From positions 2,871,001 to 2,935,000 of the forward strand of contig NC_084886.1 of assembly GCF_958979055.1 (NCBI RefSeq): DNA of 64,000 bases. Direction: 5' to 3'. The notes under the pieces were generated by a model. The model searched no databases and was not told the DNA's origin. It saw only the letters and a list, made by a program, of their open reading frames with translations. Every line of letters starts with the position of its first letter. Within the stretch, counting starts at the first letter, position 1. A program made the position numbers and the translations under genes. This DNA is from Alnus glutinosa. Taxonomy: Eukaryota > Streptophyta > Magnoliopsida > Fagales > Betulaceae. Positions 48,290-60,366 of this stretch are shown in pieces.

Positions 48290-51200
48290 TCTTTATTTAT
48301 TTATTTATTTTTTTTGGAAGAGAGATTCTTATATGTTGCTCATAGAGAGAAGCCAGAATCGGCAGTTACAACATGTTGGATATAAGAGGGAGTTTCCCCC
48401 ATCCAAACATTATTAAGATTGAACTTAATGGAGGACTTAGTGAGCACATCAACAGCTTGGTTTGCAACTTTGCATTCCTATTCGTATAACGCACCTCGGC
48501 ATGATGGAAAGACTTCAATTGATCCCTTATAGAGTCAATTATGTGGCCAAATCTGCTCAAGCATTGGGTAGCCTCATTAATCCCCGACACCACAGCCCTA
48601 GAATCGCCTTCCAACACAAAGTTAGAAAGCCCCAAATCCCAACAAAACACCACTGCTCACCACGCTCCTAGTGCCTCAGCCGTCGTGGGGTCTAAAACAT
48701 GGGGTATCACCGTCGCCATAGCAACAACACATAGCCCTGTGTCATCCCTAATCACCACCCCAATCCCCATCTATTGGCACTCTCAAGCTATAGCTATATC
48801 CCAATTCACCTTGATCATACTCGGAGGAGGTCTCTGCCAAGGCATATCAGTGTTTTCCTTCAAAACTGGCCTTAATGATGGGCAACTATTAGCCTTTACA
48901 ATCTGGGTAGCCTTTACAACCAAGGAATTCGGAGCAGAGAAACCATCATGGAAAACCAACTCATTTCGATGAAGCCATATAAGTCGGGCTATTGTGAGAA
49001 CCTCTATAACCTCCTCAGTCTCTAGTTTCAAACTAAGAAGCTTTTGAAGGTCCATCCCATCAACTGGGGAGAGAGCTAATTTCTGAATTTGCCTGCTACA
49101 TTCTTGCCATACTGCAGTGGAAGAGGGGCATTCCCAAATGATGTGGCTTATAGTTTCAAAAGCAGACGTACATATAGGGCAATAGGGATCATCACCAATT
49201 CGTCTACTGACCAGGTTTGTCTTTGTAGGAAGCAGATTTGCTCCCACTTTCCAAGCAAAATTTTTCAACATTGCAAGCACCTTCAACTTCCAAATAAGCT
49301 TCCAGATATCCTGTTGTTCCCCAGCCTGTGAGCATTCTCCTATTTCTTGCTCCCTCCTAGCCATCTCCATATAGTATGCACTTTTTACACTGAAACAGCC
49401 ATGAGTGGTTCCTTTCCAAAGAAGTCTATCTGGTTGGCTCATTGAACTGAGAGGAAGGCCATAAATCTGTGCAGCAACAGGCTCAGTGAAGAGGGAATGA
49501 ATCACATTAGTATCCCACCATCCAGTATTCTTGTTGATTAGTGATTGTACCGAGGCTTCTATGGGCAGTCCACTTTCTTCTGAAAAAATAGGATGAAAGG
49601 GTGAATCTGGCAGCCAATGGTCGTCCCAGATCTTTACCTTCTCTCCATTACCCACCCTCCAGAACAACCCCATTCCCAAGACCTCCCTTGCCTTAAAGAT
49701 ACTACATCGTGCATATGAAGGATTTCTCCCTACAGAAACCTGCAGAAACTCACATGAGGGAAAATATTTTTCCTTTAGAACTCTGGCCACCAAGGAGTCT
49801 GGTTGCTGAATAAGGCGCCATCCTTGTTTTGCCAATATAGCCAGGTTGAAAACTTCCACATCTCTGAATCCCAAACCACCTCTGTTCTTCGGCTGTCCCA
49901 ACTTATCCCAGCGCATCTGATGATACATTTTCTCCTTCTGCATATGCCCCCACCAGAAATTGCTCATGAGTTTATTAAGCTGCTTGCATAAGGAAGTTGG
50001 GAGGAGAAACACACGCATGCAGTAAGTGGGGATAGCCTGAATCACTGCCTTTAACAGAACTTCCTTGCCCCCTTGAGAGAGAAACTTCTCCTTCCACCCA
50101 TCCACTCTTTTTTTCACTCTACATAGAATACTAGCAAGAGCTTTGTTCTTTGATCTGCCAATCAGAGAAGGCAATCCCAGGTATGTGTCATAGCTAGTCG
50201 AATAAGAGATCCCCATTGAGGAGCATATAAAATCGACCACTATTCATTGAAATTAGCCCTGCAAAAAACAAGGTTGTCATATGCAAAAAAGAGGTGAGTA
50301 ATCCTGGTGCCTCCAGCAACTACTGGTATGCCACTGATCGTTCCATTGATCTCTGCTTTCCGCAAGAGAGAACTAAGACCTGCACATAAGAGGAAGAGGT
50401 AAGGGGAGAGGGGACCCCCTTGCCTAATCCCCCTAGTCAGACAGAATTTGTCTTGTGGAATACCATTCACCAAAACTGAGTATGACACTGATGATATACC
50501 ATTATCAAATCAATCCACACATCCGCAAACCCCAACCTCCTCATTATAGCTTCGAGAAAATCCCACTCCACAAGGTCGTATGCCTTGCTCATATCTAGCT
50601 TAATTGCCATGAACCCTTTTTACCCCTCATTCTAGTATGCATGGTGTGTAGTGCTTCATAAGCCACTATGACATTATTCGGGATCAACCAGCCTAGAATG
50701 AAAGCACTTTGCTGGGGAGAGATGATTCCTGGTAGAACCCTTTTAAGCCTATTTGCTAGTACCTTCGCAATGATCTTGTAAAGAACACTACATGGGCTAA
50801 TAGGACGATAATTAGTAACATCAACAGATTGGGACAATTTTGGGATTAGAGCAATATATGTCGAATTCAGAGAAAGATCAAATAAACCCAAATTCAGGAA
50901 ATCAAGAACCATTTTCCTTATTGAATTACCTATTGTTGCCCAATGATGTTGGTAAAACAAACCCCAAAACCGTCCGGTCCTGGTGCCTTCAAAGGTTGCA
51001 TCTGTGACAGAGCAAAATCCACTTCCTCAGGGAGAAAATGACTTGTCAAGATATTGTTCATCTCTTGTGTAACCCAGGGTTGTACCACTTCTAGGAGTTC
51101 CTGGAGACCCTCAGAACCAGAGGATAAGAACAAATTCTGGAAATAGGCAGAGAAAGTTCTTCCTATATCTTCTTTAGATGTCCAACAATTGCCCTCAACA

Positions 51201-52340
51201 TCCTTGATTTTCTTAATGGAATTGGACTTTCTTCTTTGGTTAGCCCAGGCGTGGAAAAACTTTGTGTTCCGATCTCCATCCTTATACCAATGTCGTTTTG
51301 CTCTCTATCTCCACCTTATGTCCTCCATTTCCATGAGCTGATTAAGCTCCTCGTGAATCATTTTGATATTCTCCAAGTTCCCCTGGTGCTCATTCCTCTT
51401 TAGTTGCTCCAATCTCCTGGTTAAGCGGCTAATCGAACCATCCAGAGCACCAAACTTTGTCGAGCTCCAATTAGTTAGGGCCTTGCTACATGAATTCAGT
51501 TTTGTCAGAACTCCTCCCATGGTGATCCTGTCATCCCCGCCCTTGTCCCAAGCTTCTTTGATAACCTGGGCGCATTCCTTATCTACATTCCAGTATGCTT
51601 CAAATTTGAAAGCTTTTGGTCTTTGTTTCTGAGGAGAAGTGGTAGAGAAACATAATCAAAGAGGTTTGTGATTTGACGTACGAGTAGCCAATACCTCCAC
51701 TTCAAAAAATGGAAAATGGTTACACCATCCAGGGGTTGCTAGTGCGCTGTCAAGACGTTCCTTAATGAACTGCATTGAGTTCCTTTTATTGCTCCAGGTA
51801 TACTTAGATCCAGAGAATCCCAGGTCCCCCAGATTGCACTCCGACAAAGAATTCCTGAAACCTTCTTGTTCATGATCCGAGTGCCATAATCCCCCCACCT
51901 TCTCCGAATTATCTGTGATCTCATTAAAATTACCGATACAAAGCCATTCCTGGGGAGATAATGAGCTCAAATGTCTCAAGAGATTCCAGGATTCTGGCCG
52001 TTTAGCTTGATCTGGATCACCGTAGAAACCCATAAACTTCTAGGAAATATCCGATCCTTCCAATCTGATCTAAGCACAAATATGTCGGGTAGAATAATTC
52101 AGGACCTCAACTTCCCTTGAGTTCATCCAAAGGAAAGCCAAGCCCCCTCCTTTACCAATAGGCTCCACCGTTAACAACCCTTCAAAACCAAGGGTTGCCC
52201 GTAAAGCTTGCATCTTCGAATTCCTCAAACGTGTCTCCATAAGAAATAGAAACATGGGCTTCTTCTCCTTCACCAACCGGCGAAGATCACGAACTGATTG
52301 AGGTCGCCCAAGACCTCGATAGTTCCGGCTTATCTTTAAA
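48290..52340 (-). mobile_element. L1-type LINE, 5'-truncated, decayed
   Basis: Minus-strand sequence gives ORF2 only: endonuclease, reverse transcriptase, zf-RVT and a terminal RNase H, with a short A-rich tail seen as T-rich sequence at 48291-48316. ORF1 is missing. The phrase cttatcttta occurs at both ends (48286-48295 and 52329-52338) and may be the target duplication, although at the 5' end it overlaps the first codons of ORF2. Sequence 47935-48285 to its left shows nothing clear. Confidence 0.88.
48366..52338 (-). pseudogene. LINE ORF2 (endonuclease, RT, zf-RVT, RNase H), broken
   Basis: The N-terminus reads KISRNYRGLGRPQSVRDL near 52330-52280. The endonuclease (51656-52033) has GNFNEI where active members have GDFNEI. 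The RT parts are at 50595-51133, with YRPISPCSVLYKIIAKVLAN, and 50240-50488, with FAYDN in place of the FADD catalytic core. The longest open part (48783-50240, 485 codons) covers the RT thumb and zf-RVT zinc region. RNase H (48366 to about 48800) keeps LEGDSRAVV. Several frameshifts separate these parts, and two catalytic positions are lost, so the copy is inactive. Confidence 0.85.
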
Positions 52341-52689
52341 AGTTAGTTTGCAATGAGAGTGTCTTAAAAGTTTATATACACATGGTTAAAAGTGCACTTA
52401 ACTAAAGTCGAACATTTAGAATAGTAACAATAAACCATGAAACCCATCATGCTTTTTGTATGGCTAAATCACAACCTTTAAGTTCATTCATAATGAAGCT
52501 TCTAATGGCTTAAAAGTGCCATATTTATGCAGCTGCATACGGTAGTTGCATGATTGAAATCTCAAGTAGATTTATGTGATGTTTCTTGCTAGTACGTAAG
52601 AGAGAAGTAAGATGATTCAATGTACTGGTTTAGACCTTTCGGTGAGAGTTTGGAGGGTTCCTCTTTTCTTTTCTTTTTGTTTGATTCAT

Positions 52690-53262
52690 TGGAGGGTTCC
52701 TGTTGGATAAAGGAATAAGCATCTGCCATATTTGTCAGCTTGAATAGGGAGGCTGTGTGTCACGGGTGGATTTTAGTAGGCAGGATCAACGATGATAGAT
52801 TGAGGTTGCAGAGGACTTCTATGGGAAGCTTAAGGATGCAGGATAGTTAGCTTAGTTAGTGGAAGGGAGTGAAGATGCGGGAAGCTTGTAGAAGGTGGGT
52901 TGAGCCGTCAACAGTACACGTGGAGACTATTGCATGATGTAAGGTGATTATGCTGGGCAGCTGGAATACAGTTAGGAGGTTATACACGTGCGATAGGAGT
53001 AGTTCATTCTGTTTCTAGTTGTAAATACAGTTCAACATTTCTTGCTGTAATTCATCACTTGTATAAATAGTTGTAGGTTGGTTGATTGTAGATATCTTGG
53101 ATCATTGTTGTTCATTGAACATAGGAGATTTGCACTCTTGAACGTGCATGGAGATTGGCCCTCTCGAATGTGGCTAAATCAATACAAGTTCTTGAAGTTT
53201 CATTCTTTTCTTCCTTAATTTCTTCTTCTTCTTTACGTTTTATACACTGATTTTTTCATAAC
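52690..53262 (+). mobile_element. Possible Copia-like solo LTR
   Basis: The stretch starts tgttggataaaggaataag, has a TATA-like cttgtataaatagttg at about 53057-53072 and ends ttttttcataaca. Such a layout is common in short Copia LTRs. The flanks gttcc and gttga agree at only three of five positions, so it is not proven. It lies directly upstream of the first GDSL gene and could supply promoter sequence. Sequence 53263-53694 is gene-free apart from an upstream in-frame ATG at 53572. Confidence 0.35.
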
Positions 53263-53694
53263 AGTTGAAGACAACTGTTACACTGTGGAGAGCAAATAGG
53301 TTCGGCACTAAACCGTTCAAAGCAAATAGATTGTGTAGCCAATTCTTATTTTTTTTGGTAGTTTGAGAGGAAATTAAACATTATTAATAATTTGGAAAAG
53401 AGAAGTCTAAAATATAGACAATTAAATGATAATCGGAGAGAAATAGGGGTATTTTTCTCTTAATTAAAACTTGCGGCATCAATTCTACGGGATGTTTGTA
53501 TAAAAATGTTACTGTTTGACGGATACAAACGATTTTTTTCTTTTTTCCTCTGAACAACCAATTAACTTCTGGTGGATAGTTGGTTTCGTGCTTGCAGTTG
53601 CTACGCGGGAGCTATAAAGTCAGCTGATCGGTTGGTGTCAAATCCTAGCGGAAGCTACTGTTTGATAAAAAAAGGTCTGAGATCGCAGAACTCA

Positions 53695-56030
53695 ATGGAC
53701 CACTGGGTAAGACTCATCAACCTCGGCAGGAGATGGAGGGGTCCTTGGGCACTAACCAAGTGTGTTGAAGCAGTGGCTGTTTTAGTTTTTCTAGCCATTG
53801 GGTTCTCAGCTTTCGTGGCAATTAGACGCCGTGGAAGAACTCTTGGTCAAATCAAATTTGGTGATTCAACTCATTGTGATTTCCCGGCGATATTCAACTT
53901 CGGTGATTCGAACTCCGACACGGGAGGAAAATCAGCGGCGTTTGATCGGCTTCTCTCTCCCAACGGGGACACCTTCTTTGGTAAACCATCGGGGAGGTAC
54001 TGCGACGGACAAGTCCTCGTTGATTTTATAGGTGACTACTCTCACTTTCCGATCTAGCTATTTCTTTTGGGAATTACAAAGAAACTTGGTATTGCAAGTC
54101 TGGCCGTGAGAGGAGCAACGTGTTGGACAAATACCCACTTCAAAATTTGGGATGACTGTACTCGAGGAACGAGTTGTGCAGGAAACAGGCTAGAAAAATT
54201 GATTGATTTGTATGTGATCTGTCGAACATTGTTTGTTCACTTCACTGCATGTTTTGTTTCTGATGGGTGGATAACCGGATATGCTCTAATGAGTGGTATG
54301 CTTTTAATCTACGTGATGCATTAAAGGCCTCATTTATGCTTGTTTTCTCAATGTGATTGTGTAGTATGGTTAGAATTGGCTGTCATGATTCAAGCTAAAT
54401 GTTTGAGCCAAAATAAAGTTTAATCTCAATTACTCGGTGTTGCCTGATAAAAGGTACCGACTTTTAAGAGTAAATGGAACTAGTCAGAAGACTAAATCCA
54501 ATGGGTGCATTCTCTACCTCGATTTTAACTAGTGTACCAAATTTTGCAGCTGAGAAGTTGGGATTACCATACTTGAATGCATATCTGGATTCTATTGGGA
54601 CAAATTTTCGACATGGAGCAAATTTTGCTACAGGAGGGTCTACGATTCAGCCAGTAGATGCCAAAATATATGACATGGGTTTTAGCCCCATATCTCTTGA
54701 TATACAGCTTTTGCAGTTTGAACAATTCAAAGCGCGAACCATTGAGCTATACAAGGAAGGTTAGATGTGTGGTTATTGTGGAGAAGTCGGAAAATATTTT
54801 ATGCTTTTGAATTTTGATTGATCAAAACGCATTGGTAGTTTCTGGTTATTAGGTGGAAGCTCGTACATCAAAAGCAGTCTCCCAAGACCAGAGGACTTTG
54901 CCAAGGCTTTGTACACATTGGATATTGGACAGAATGATCTTCATGGTGGGTTTTGGTCTATGACAGAGAAGCAAGTACTGGCATCAATACCAAATATCAT
55001 CAATCGATTTGCCCTGGCACTAGAGGTAACAAAAATTTATGACTTATATAGCTTCTCAACAACTTGTACCTTTTTTTTGGAGAAGAAAATCGAGGGGTAT
55101 TCTGCAATTTGTCTATCATTTGGATCATCCAAATGCAAGTTGCAACTTATATGGAGCATGCTATGAAGTCAACAGTGGATCATATTGATTTTGAACTTCG
55201 TTCTCTAACCTGCAAACCTTCTCTGGGATCCAAACCACCATCTTAATGTATTCAATTTACTAAATAGAAATGACTTGTTTGAATTGAATCTTGTAATTGT
55301 TGTTGCCATTTACTGTTTCAGAAACTATACCAACTAGGAGCAAGAGCATTTTGGATACATAATACAGGTCCTATTGGCTGCTTGCCCTATGATGTTATAT
55401 ATTATGCTCCAAAGTCGGAAAATAAGGACCAAAGTGGTTGCGTGAAGTCCCACAATGAGGTTGCCAAAGAATTTAACAGGAAGCTCCAGGAGAGGGTGTC
55501 CCAACTTAGAGCGCAACTTCCAGATGCAATTCTTACTTATGTTGACATTTTCTCAGCTAAATATTCTTTAATTTCTCAAGCAAAGAAGCTTGGTAAGCTT
55601 CAAATTCGATCATCTTCAGTTGCATTTCGTTATGAATACATGAACAACAGAATTTTGCGCTGACAGATATGATTTCACTTTTGCGAACTTCGCCTTTTGT
55701 GTGTGTGTGTGTGTGTGTACGTATGTTCATTTTGTTCTAAATAAGAGTTTTAGTTTTTGGTGTTGGGAGTTTGCAGGTTTTGCTAATCCACTTGGGTCCT
55801 GTTGCGGGGGTTATGGGGTTGACGATGTGGAGTGTGGGAAGACGGCAATAGTGAATGGGACAGAAGTCTTTGGGGCTTCATGCAGCAATCCTTCAGTCTA
55901 CATTAGTTGGGATAGCATACATTATTCTCATGCTGCAAATAAATGGGTAGCCAACCAAATTCTTAACGGCAACCTCTCAGACCCTGCAGTCCCCATTACC
56001 AAAGCCTGTAGAAAGCCTATTCTTTTGTGA
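53695..56030 (+). CDS. GDSL esterase/lipase, copy 1, 5 exons, membrane-anchored N-terminus
   Basis: Exons 53695-54031, 54550-54759, 54853-55025, 55322-55592 and 55777-56030 join in frame to 414 residues. The SGNH/GDSL domain starts at CDFPAIFNFGDSNSDTGG, with the catalytic Ser at residue 72. Block III is IGQND, and the C-terminal block WDSIHYSHAANKW carries the Asp and His. Such plant proteins are secreted acyl-ester or acetyl-ester hydrolases; the substrate is unknown, and the nearest named members are of the ENOD8/alpha-fucosidase-like group. Unlike its neighbour it has no plain signal peptide: residues 24-43 form a hydrophobic anchor after an Arg-rich start. An in-frame ATG at 53572 would add 41 residues. 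Exons 2-4 have the same lengths as those of copy 2. Confidence 0.87.
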
Positions 56031-56639
56031 TCACAAACCCAAAGCTCCAATTGGAATCTTGCAATCATGCAATGAAGAAGTTACTGAATCCTAACTTTGT
56101 ATCAGAAATGTGGTTGTGTTTCTGTTGATAAGTTCTTTTTTGCCATGAAATAGAGCTTTGAGTTCGATTTCAAACGGACATGTCACAGATTTTCGATAGC
56201 AATGTTACAAAAGAAGTTATCGGTGTTGGCACTGTTGGGTGATTGTTATTATATATCCCGTGAAGTTGGACATTTCAAACTTTGGCTTTTCATTGGAACT
56301 AATAGAAGTGCATTAAAAAAATTAATGAAAAAGGACAAAAAATCCACATAAAAAAGGATAAGATCTGGGTGTCGGCCACCAACACAGCTACTGCAAAACC
56401 AACGGCACCCGAACTTCTACAACTCATACTTAACAGTTCACAGTCTTGGGAGTCACGGGCGGCTTTTGTGTCCGGATGCAGGACACATTTAGTCATTTTT
56501 TTCTTTACAATGCTACTCTGTGTTTGAAAAAATTGGACTTTGGGGGTGTTGGTATCACTTGGGTTGAATATGTTGTCTCACTGAAATTGGTGTAGATTGT
56601 TTGCTATGAAGATGTTTTGAAGCTGGGTATTATCATCTT

Positions 56640-56870
56640 TAGCTAGTCGAGTTGCTGAATGAAGCTTGGAGAAATTCTCCTGCTTGAAGTACTTGGGGAG
56701 GGAGCAAATCACGAGCGAATTCAGCGGGGCGCCAAACCGGAGGTTTTCGACGCCGATTTCGTCGATCAGCTTCTAGGTCTTGATGAGAAATGGGATGGGC
56801 AGAGATATTTGCGGAGTCCCTAGATTTGTATCCCGAACGTGCGGTATGTTCCATCGATAATGGTGCCATT
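56640..56870 (-). pseudogene. Fragment of a heat shock transcription factor DNA-binding domain
   Basis: Two overlapping minus-strand frames give pieces of the HSF DNA-binding domain. One reads PFLIKT, a stop, KLIDE, then LPKYFKQENFSKL; the other reads [12 protein letters not shown] just before it. The family sequence runs PFLxKTY...[29 protein letters not shown], so one frameshift joins them. The domain helix after NFS is lost and no further HSF parts are present. It is a broken remnant placed between two unrelated genes. Confidence 0.55.
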
Positions 56871-57106
56871 AACTTTGCTATTTTTTTCTGTCAATTTTAT
56901 ATTAACAGAGCTTTTTCTTCCTATTAAATTTGGAATTCTCACAAAAACACTTGTTTCTCATATCATATGTATGAAAATAGGAGACAACTGAACCATTTCA
57001 AACGCGAGAGGAGCCGCTCCCTTTGGGTTATTGGGTACATGCATATCTGTTTCTCAACTTGGATAATATTTGATGTAATCTAAACTGAGATGTACATGTA
57101 AAGTAT

Positions 57107-57114
57107 TATAAATA
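57107..57114 (+). promoter_or_regulatory. TATA box of GDSL copy 2
   Basis: TATAAATA lies 37 bp before the ATG at 57151, followed by acaacaatactctctctctc. With a usual spacing of about 30 bp the mRNA leader would be very short. Confidence 0.5.
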
Positions 57115-57150
57115 GACAACAATACTCTCTCTCTCGCGGATCCTCACAAC

Positions 57151-57384
57151 ATGCATATTATCTTTAGCCTAGTAATTTCAATAGCATTACTTCCAAGTCC
57201 TACCATCTCCATAACCAAATGCGATTTTCCGGCCATCTTCAACTTCGGTGACTCAAATTCAGACACCGGAGGTTTGTCGGCAGCATTTGGACAAGCCCCT
57301 CCACCCAATGGGGAAACATACTTCCATTCTCCAGCAGGACGGTATTCTGATGGACGTCTAGTAATTGATTTCATAGGTACTTTA

Positions 57385-57461
<77 letters not shown>

Positions 57462-59968
57462 CACTTCATTTTTGGGTGGAAGCACATATGCATTTTGCTT
57501 AAGATGGATTCGTAGCACTGTTAGTGTTGGCATAAAGTTTTATTATTTTCCACACATTCATACACTCTGCCTTAACCTTTTCAAACTATTAAAATGGTTA
57601 AGCTGAAGGTTGTAACCTGTACCAATACAACATGTAATTGTTAATGCTTGAAAAACATTAGATTTCGGATTTGCTCAGATACTTGTCTAAAACAAATCAA
57701 GCATGATGTTTTTTATAATATTGGGAAGGACTCATTTCTTGTTTTTATTTTCTCTATGATAAAGCACAGAAAATGGAAAATGGCAACACGATTGTCATTT
57801 GATTAGGTTTCTTCAAGAACTATACAAATACATTCTGTGGCTTGACCTTACAAAAGCTTGAGATCTGCCATTAGAACATGGTATTGTTATTGAAAATCAA
57901 TGACACTGGTTTATCTGGACATAAATGTGTTTTGAGGGGTGTTTTTTTTTTTTTTTTTTTGTTTCTGTTTGAGGATTGAAAAAGTGTTTTGATGTGAGGT
58001 AAATGGGAAAACAGTTTTCTTTGAAGAAGGCGTATTTTGTGTTTTGGGCTGTTTGTTAATGTTTTTGACTTGAGAACGGAATCGAACCGAAAATAAAGAC
58101 CGAAAACAAAGTCATTAAAACATGGTCATAACACCTTATTTGGAGGTCTAAGTAAGCACACTAATTCCAATTGTTGATTTTTAGCGGAAAGCTTGGGACT
58201 ACCTTATCTTAGTGCTTATCTGGACTCTGTGGGTTCAAACTTTAACCATGGAGCCAATTTTGCAACTGCTGGATCAACTATCAGACCTCAGAACACAACC
58301 ATGTCACAGAGTGGATATAGTCCGGTTTCATTAGACGTCCAGTTTGTTCAATTCTCAGATTTTCACAGAAGATCCCAAATATTTAACAAAAAAGGTTAGT
58401 GGTTTTCCTTTCTTACTTTAGGAAATCAAACCTACACTTGCATCATTTTTGTTATATTGGTGTTGAAGTTGGAGTGTTTCAAAATCTGGCACAGGAGAAG
58501 TCTTTGAGAAATTGTTGCCCAAGGAGGATTATTTCTCTGAAGCTCTGTACACCTTTGACATTGGCCAAAACGATCTCACTGCTGGTTACAAACTCAACAT
58601 GACCACTGAACAAGTTAAGGCATATGTTGTCCCTGATGTATTGGGCCAGTTCTCAAATATCATTATGGTAAGAGTCTAATACAAAGTTATAAACTCTTCT
58701 TCCTTTGGGCGAATTATCTTTTTCCTTGCAGACTATCGGATGAGGATCCTCTCAATTTGCAATTCGGACGACCCCAAAGAGAAGGCAAGTGCGGGGCACA
58801 CTTGCTCTAAACATCCCAAAGTGTAGGTTTCACCTACCCCGCACATGCTCTCTCTCTCTCTCTTTAGGATTGCTTGAATTGCATGTAATTCAGACAGCAA
58901 AATTAAAATGATCCCCAAACTATCACCCTACATTATTTACTACGAACTTTAGATATTTTCAATTTAGACAGTATTTCAAAGTTTCAGTTTCAATTTACTC
59001 TATTTGTTCAAATAAACCGTTAAAAGTTAGACATATAAGTGTGTAAAATATCAAAATTACCCCCAATATGAAAACTAAATCTTGTGCATTGGAATATTGG
59101 GGGTAATTTTGATATTTTTTGACCTATTAATGTCTTATTTGTACGGTGGAGACAAATTGAAACCAAAACTGAATAAGATCTAATTGCAATGATTTAAAAT
59201 TTGTAGAGGACAAAGTATAATTTACTACTTTTTTGGGTTCCAAGTGGGAGAATGCTTTAAAAACTTGAGGGTTTTAAATCATAAAAGTTGATGGTACCTG
59301 GGCTTTGTTACGTGCAGTACATATATGGTCAAGGAGGAAGATCATTTTGGATACACAACACAGGCCCAGTGGGCTGTCTGCCATACATTTTGGACCGCTT
59401 CCTCGTCGCAGCGGCCCAATTAGATGAATATGGGTGCGCCAGCCCGTTCAATGAGGTGGCCCAGTATTTTAACCGCAGATTGAAAGAAGCCGTAGTCCAA
59501 CTCAGGAAAGAGCTTCCAGAGGCCGTAATCACCTATGTTGATGTCTACGCAGTGAAGTACACCCTCATTACCCAAGCCAAAAAATATGGTACTTTCTTAC
59601 TTCCTTTTTATCAAAATAAGTTTTTTTTTTTTTTTTTTTTTAAAAAAAATATATATATTTTATTATTATTATTATTATTATCTTTGTTCTTTTGTTGTGA
59701 ATGTGAAGGATTCCAGCATCCTCTTGTAGCATGCTGTGGGCATGGTGGGAAATATAATTTCAACCGGTACGTGAAATGTGGGGCCAAGAAGACTATCAAC
59801 GGTAAAGAGATTTTGATGGCAAATTCGTGCAAAGATCCATCGGTTCGGGTTAATTGGGATGGGGTCCATTTCACCGAGGCCGCAAACAAGTGGATATTCG
59901 GACAAATAGCTGATGGCTCATTTTCGGATCCACCAATTTCATTGCAAATAGCTTGTCAAAGGATATAA
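57151..59968 (+). CDS. GDSL esterase/lipase, copy 2, 5 exons, secreted
   Basis: Exons 57151-57376, 58185-58394, 58495-58667, 59318-59588 and 59709-59968 join in frame to 379 residues, the usual length of plant GDSL esterases. Residues 1-20 are a signal peptide, so the enzyme should enter the secretory path. The catalytic Ser is residue 35 in FNFGDSNSDTGG, block III is IGQND, and the end block WDGVHFTEAANKW gives Asp and His. It is a tandem duplicate of the gene at 53695: exons 2, 3 and 4 are 210, 173 and 271 bp in both. Intron 1 begins with a long (CT)n tract 12 bp after the donor. The substrate cannot be read from sequence. Confidence 0.92.
57389..57458. repeat. (CT)n microsatellite in GDSL intron 1
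   Basis: About 35 CT units lie just inside intron 1 of GDSL copy 2, 12 bp after the splice donor. The tract is long and uninterrupted, so it is likely variable between individuals. Confidence 0.92.
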
Positions 59969-60257
59969 ATTTCCTTTGAATTAAAGAAATTTCTTTCAAA
60001 AAAGTCTAAAATATTTGTTATGCGTTCTTTAACATGTAAGAACTTTTATATATATAATTTTTTAATTAACACGTGAAAAATACTTAATTTTTTAATATTT
60101 CAATAAACATATAATAATTTTGAGTAATGTTATTTTTTATATTTATTTTATTTTATATTGATTAATGTGACTTGTGAATAAATGAATAATATTACTTGCA
60201 GCTTATAGGCTGAATTGAAAATTTATGTCCTCGAAAGAAAAGAACTGATTCCCGTAC

Positions 60258-60366
60258 ATCACTTTTACAACAAGTGTACAACAACCCTCTCACATGGGGT
60301 GGGCCCCATACACTGTGGAGCCCACCCCATATGAGAGGGTTGTTGTACACTTGTTGTAAAAATGAT
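60258..60366. repeat. Foldback element with about 48 bp arms
   Basis: The left arm (60258-60305, ending in ccctctcacatggggtgggc) and the right arm (about 60318-60366) are almost perfect inverse copies, with a loop of about a dozen bases. It lies 290 bp after the second GDSL stop. No flanking target duplication was established. It resembles a small MITE or a young hairpin locus. Confidence 0.75.

Larger units (their letters stand above)
56031..57150. other. Spacer between the two GDSL genes
   Basis: Apart from a heat-shock-factor fragment on the minus strand (56640-56870) and the TATA box of the second gene, this 1.1 kb holds no gene or repeat that I can recognise. Confidence 0.5.

Noticed and set aside
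57144-57533. A minus-strand frame with a long Arg-Glu repeat
   Set aside because: The repeat is only the (CT)n microsatellite read on the other strand across an exon-intron border.
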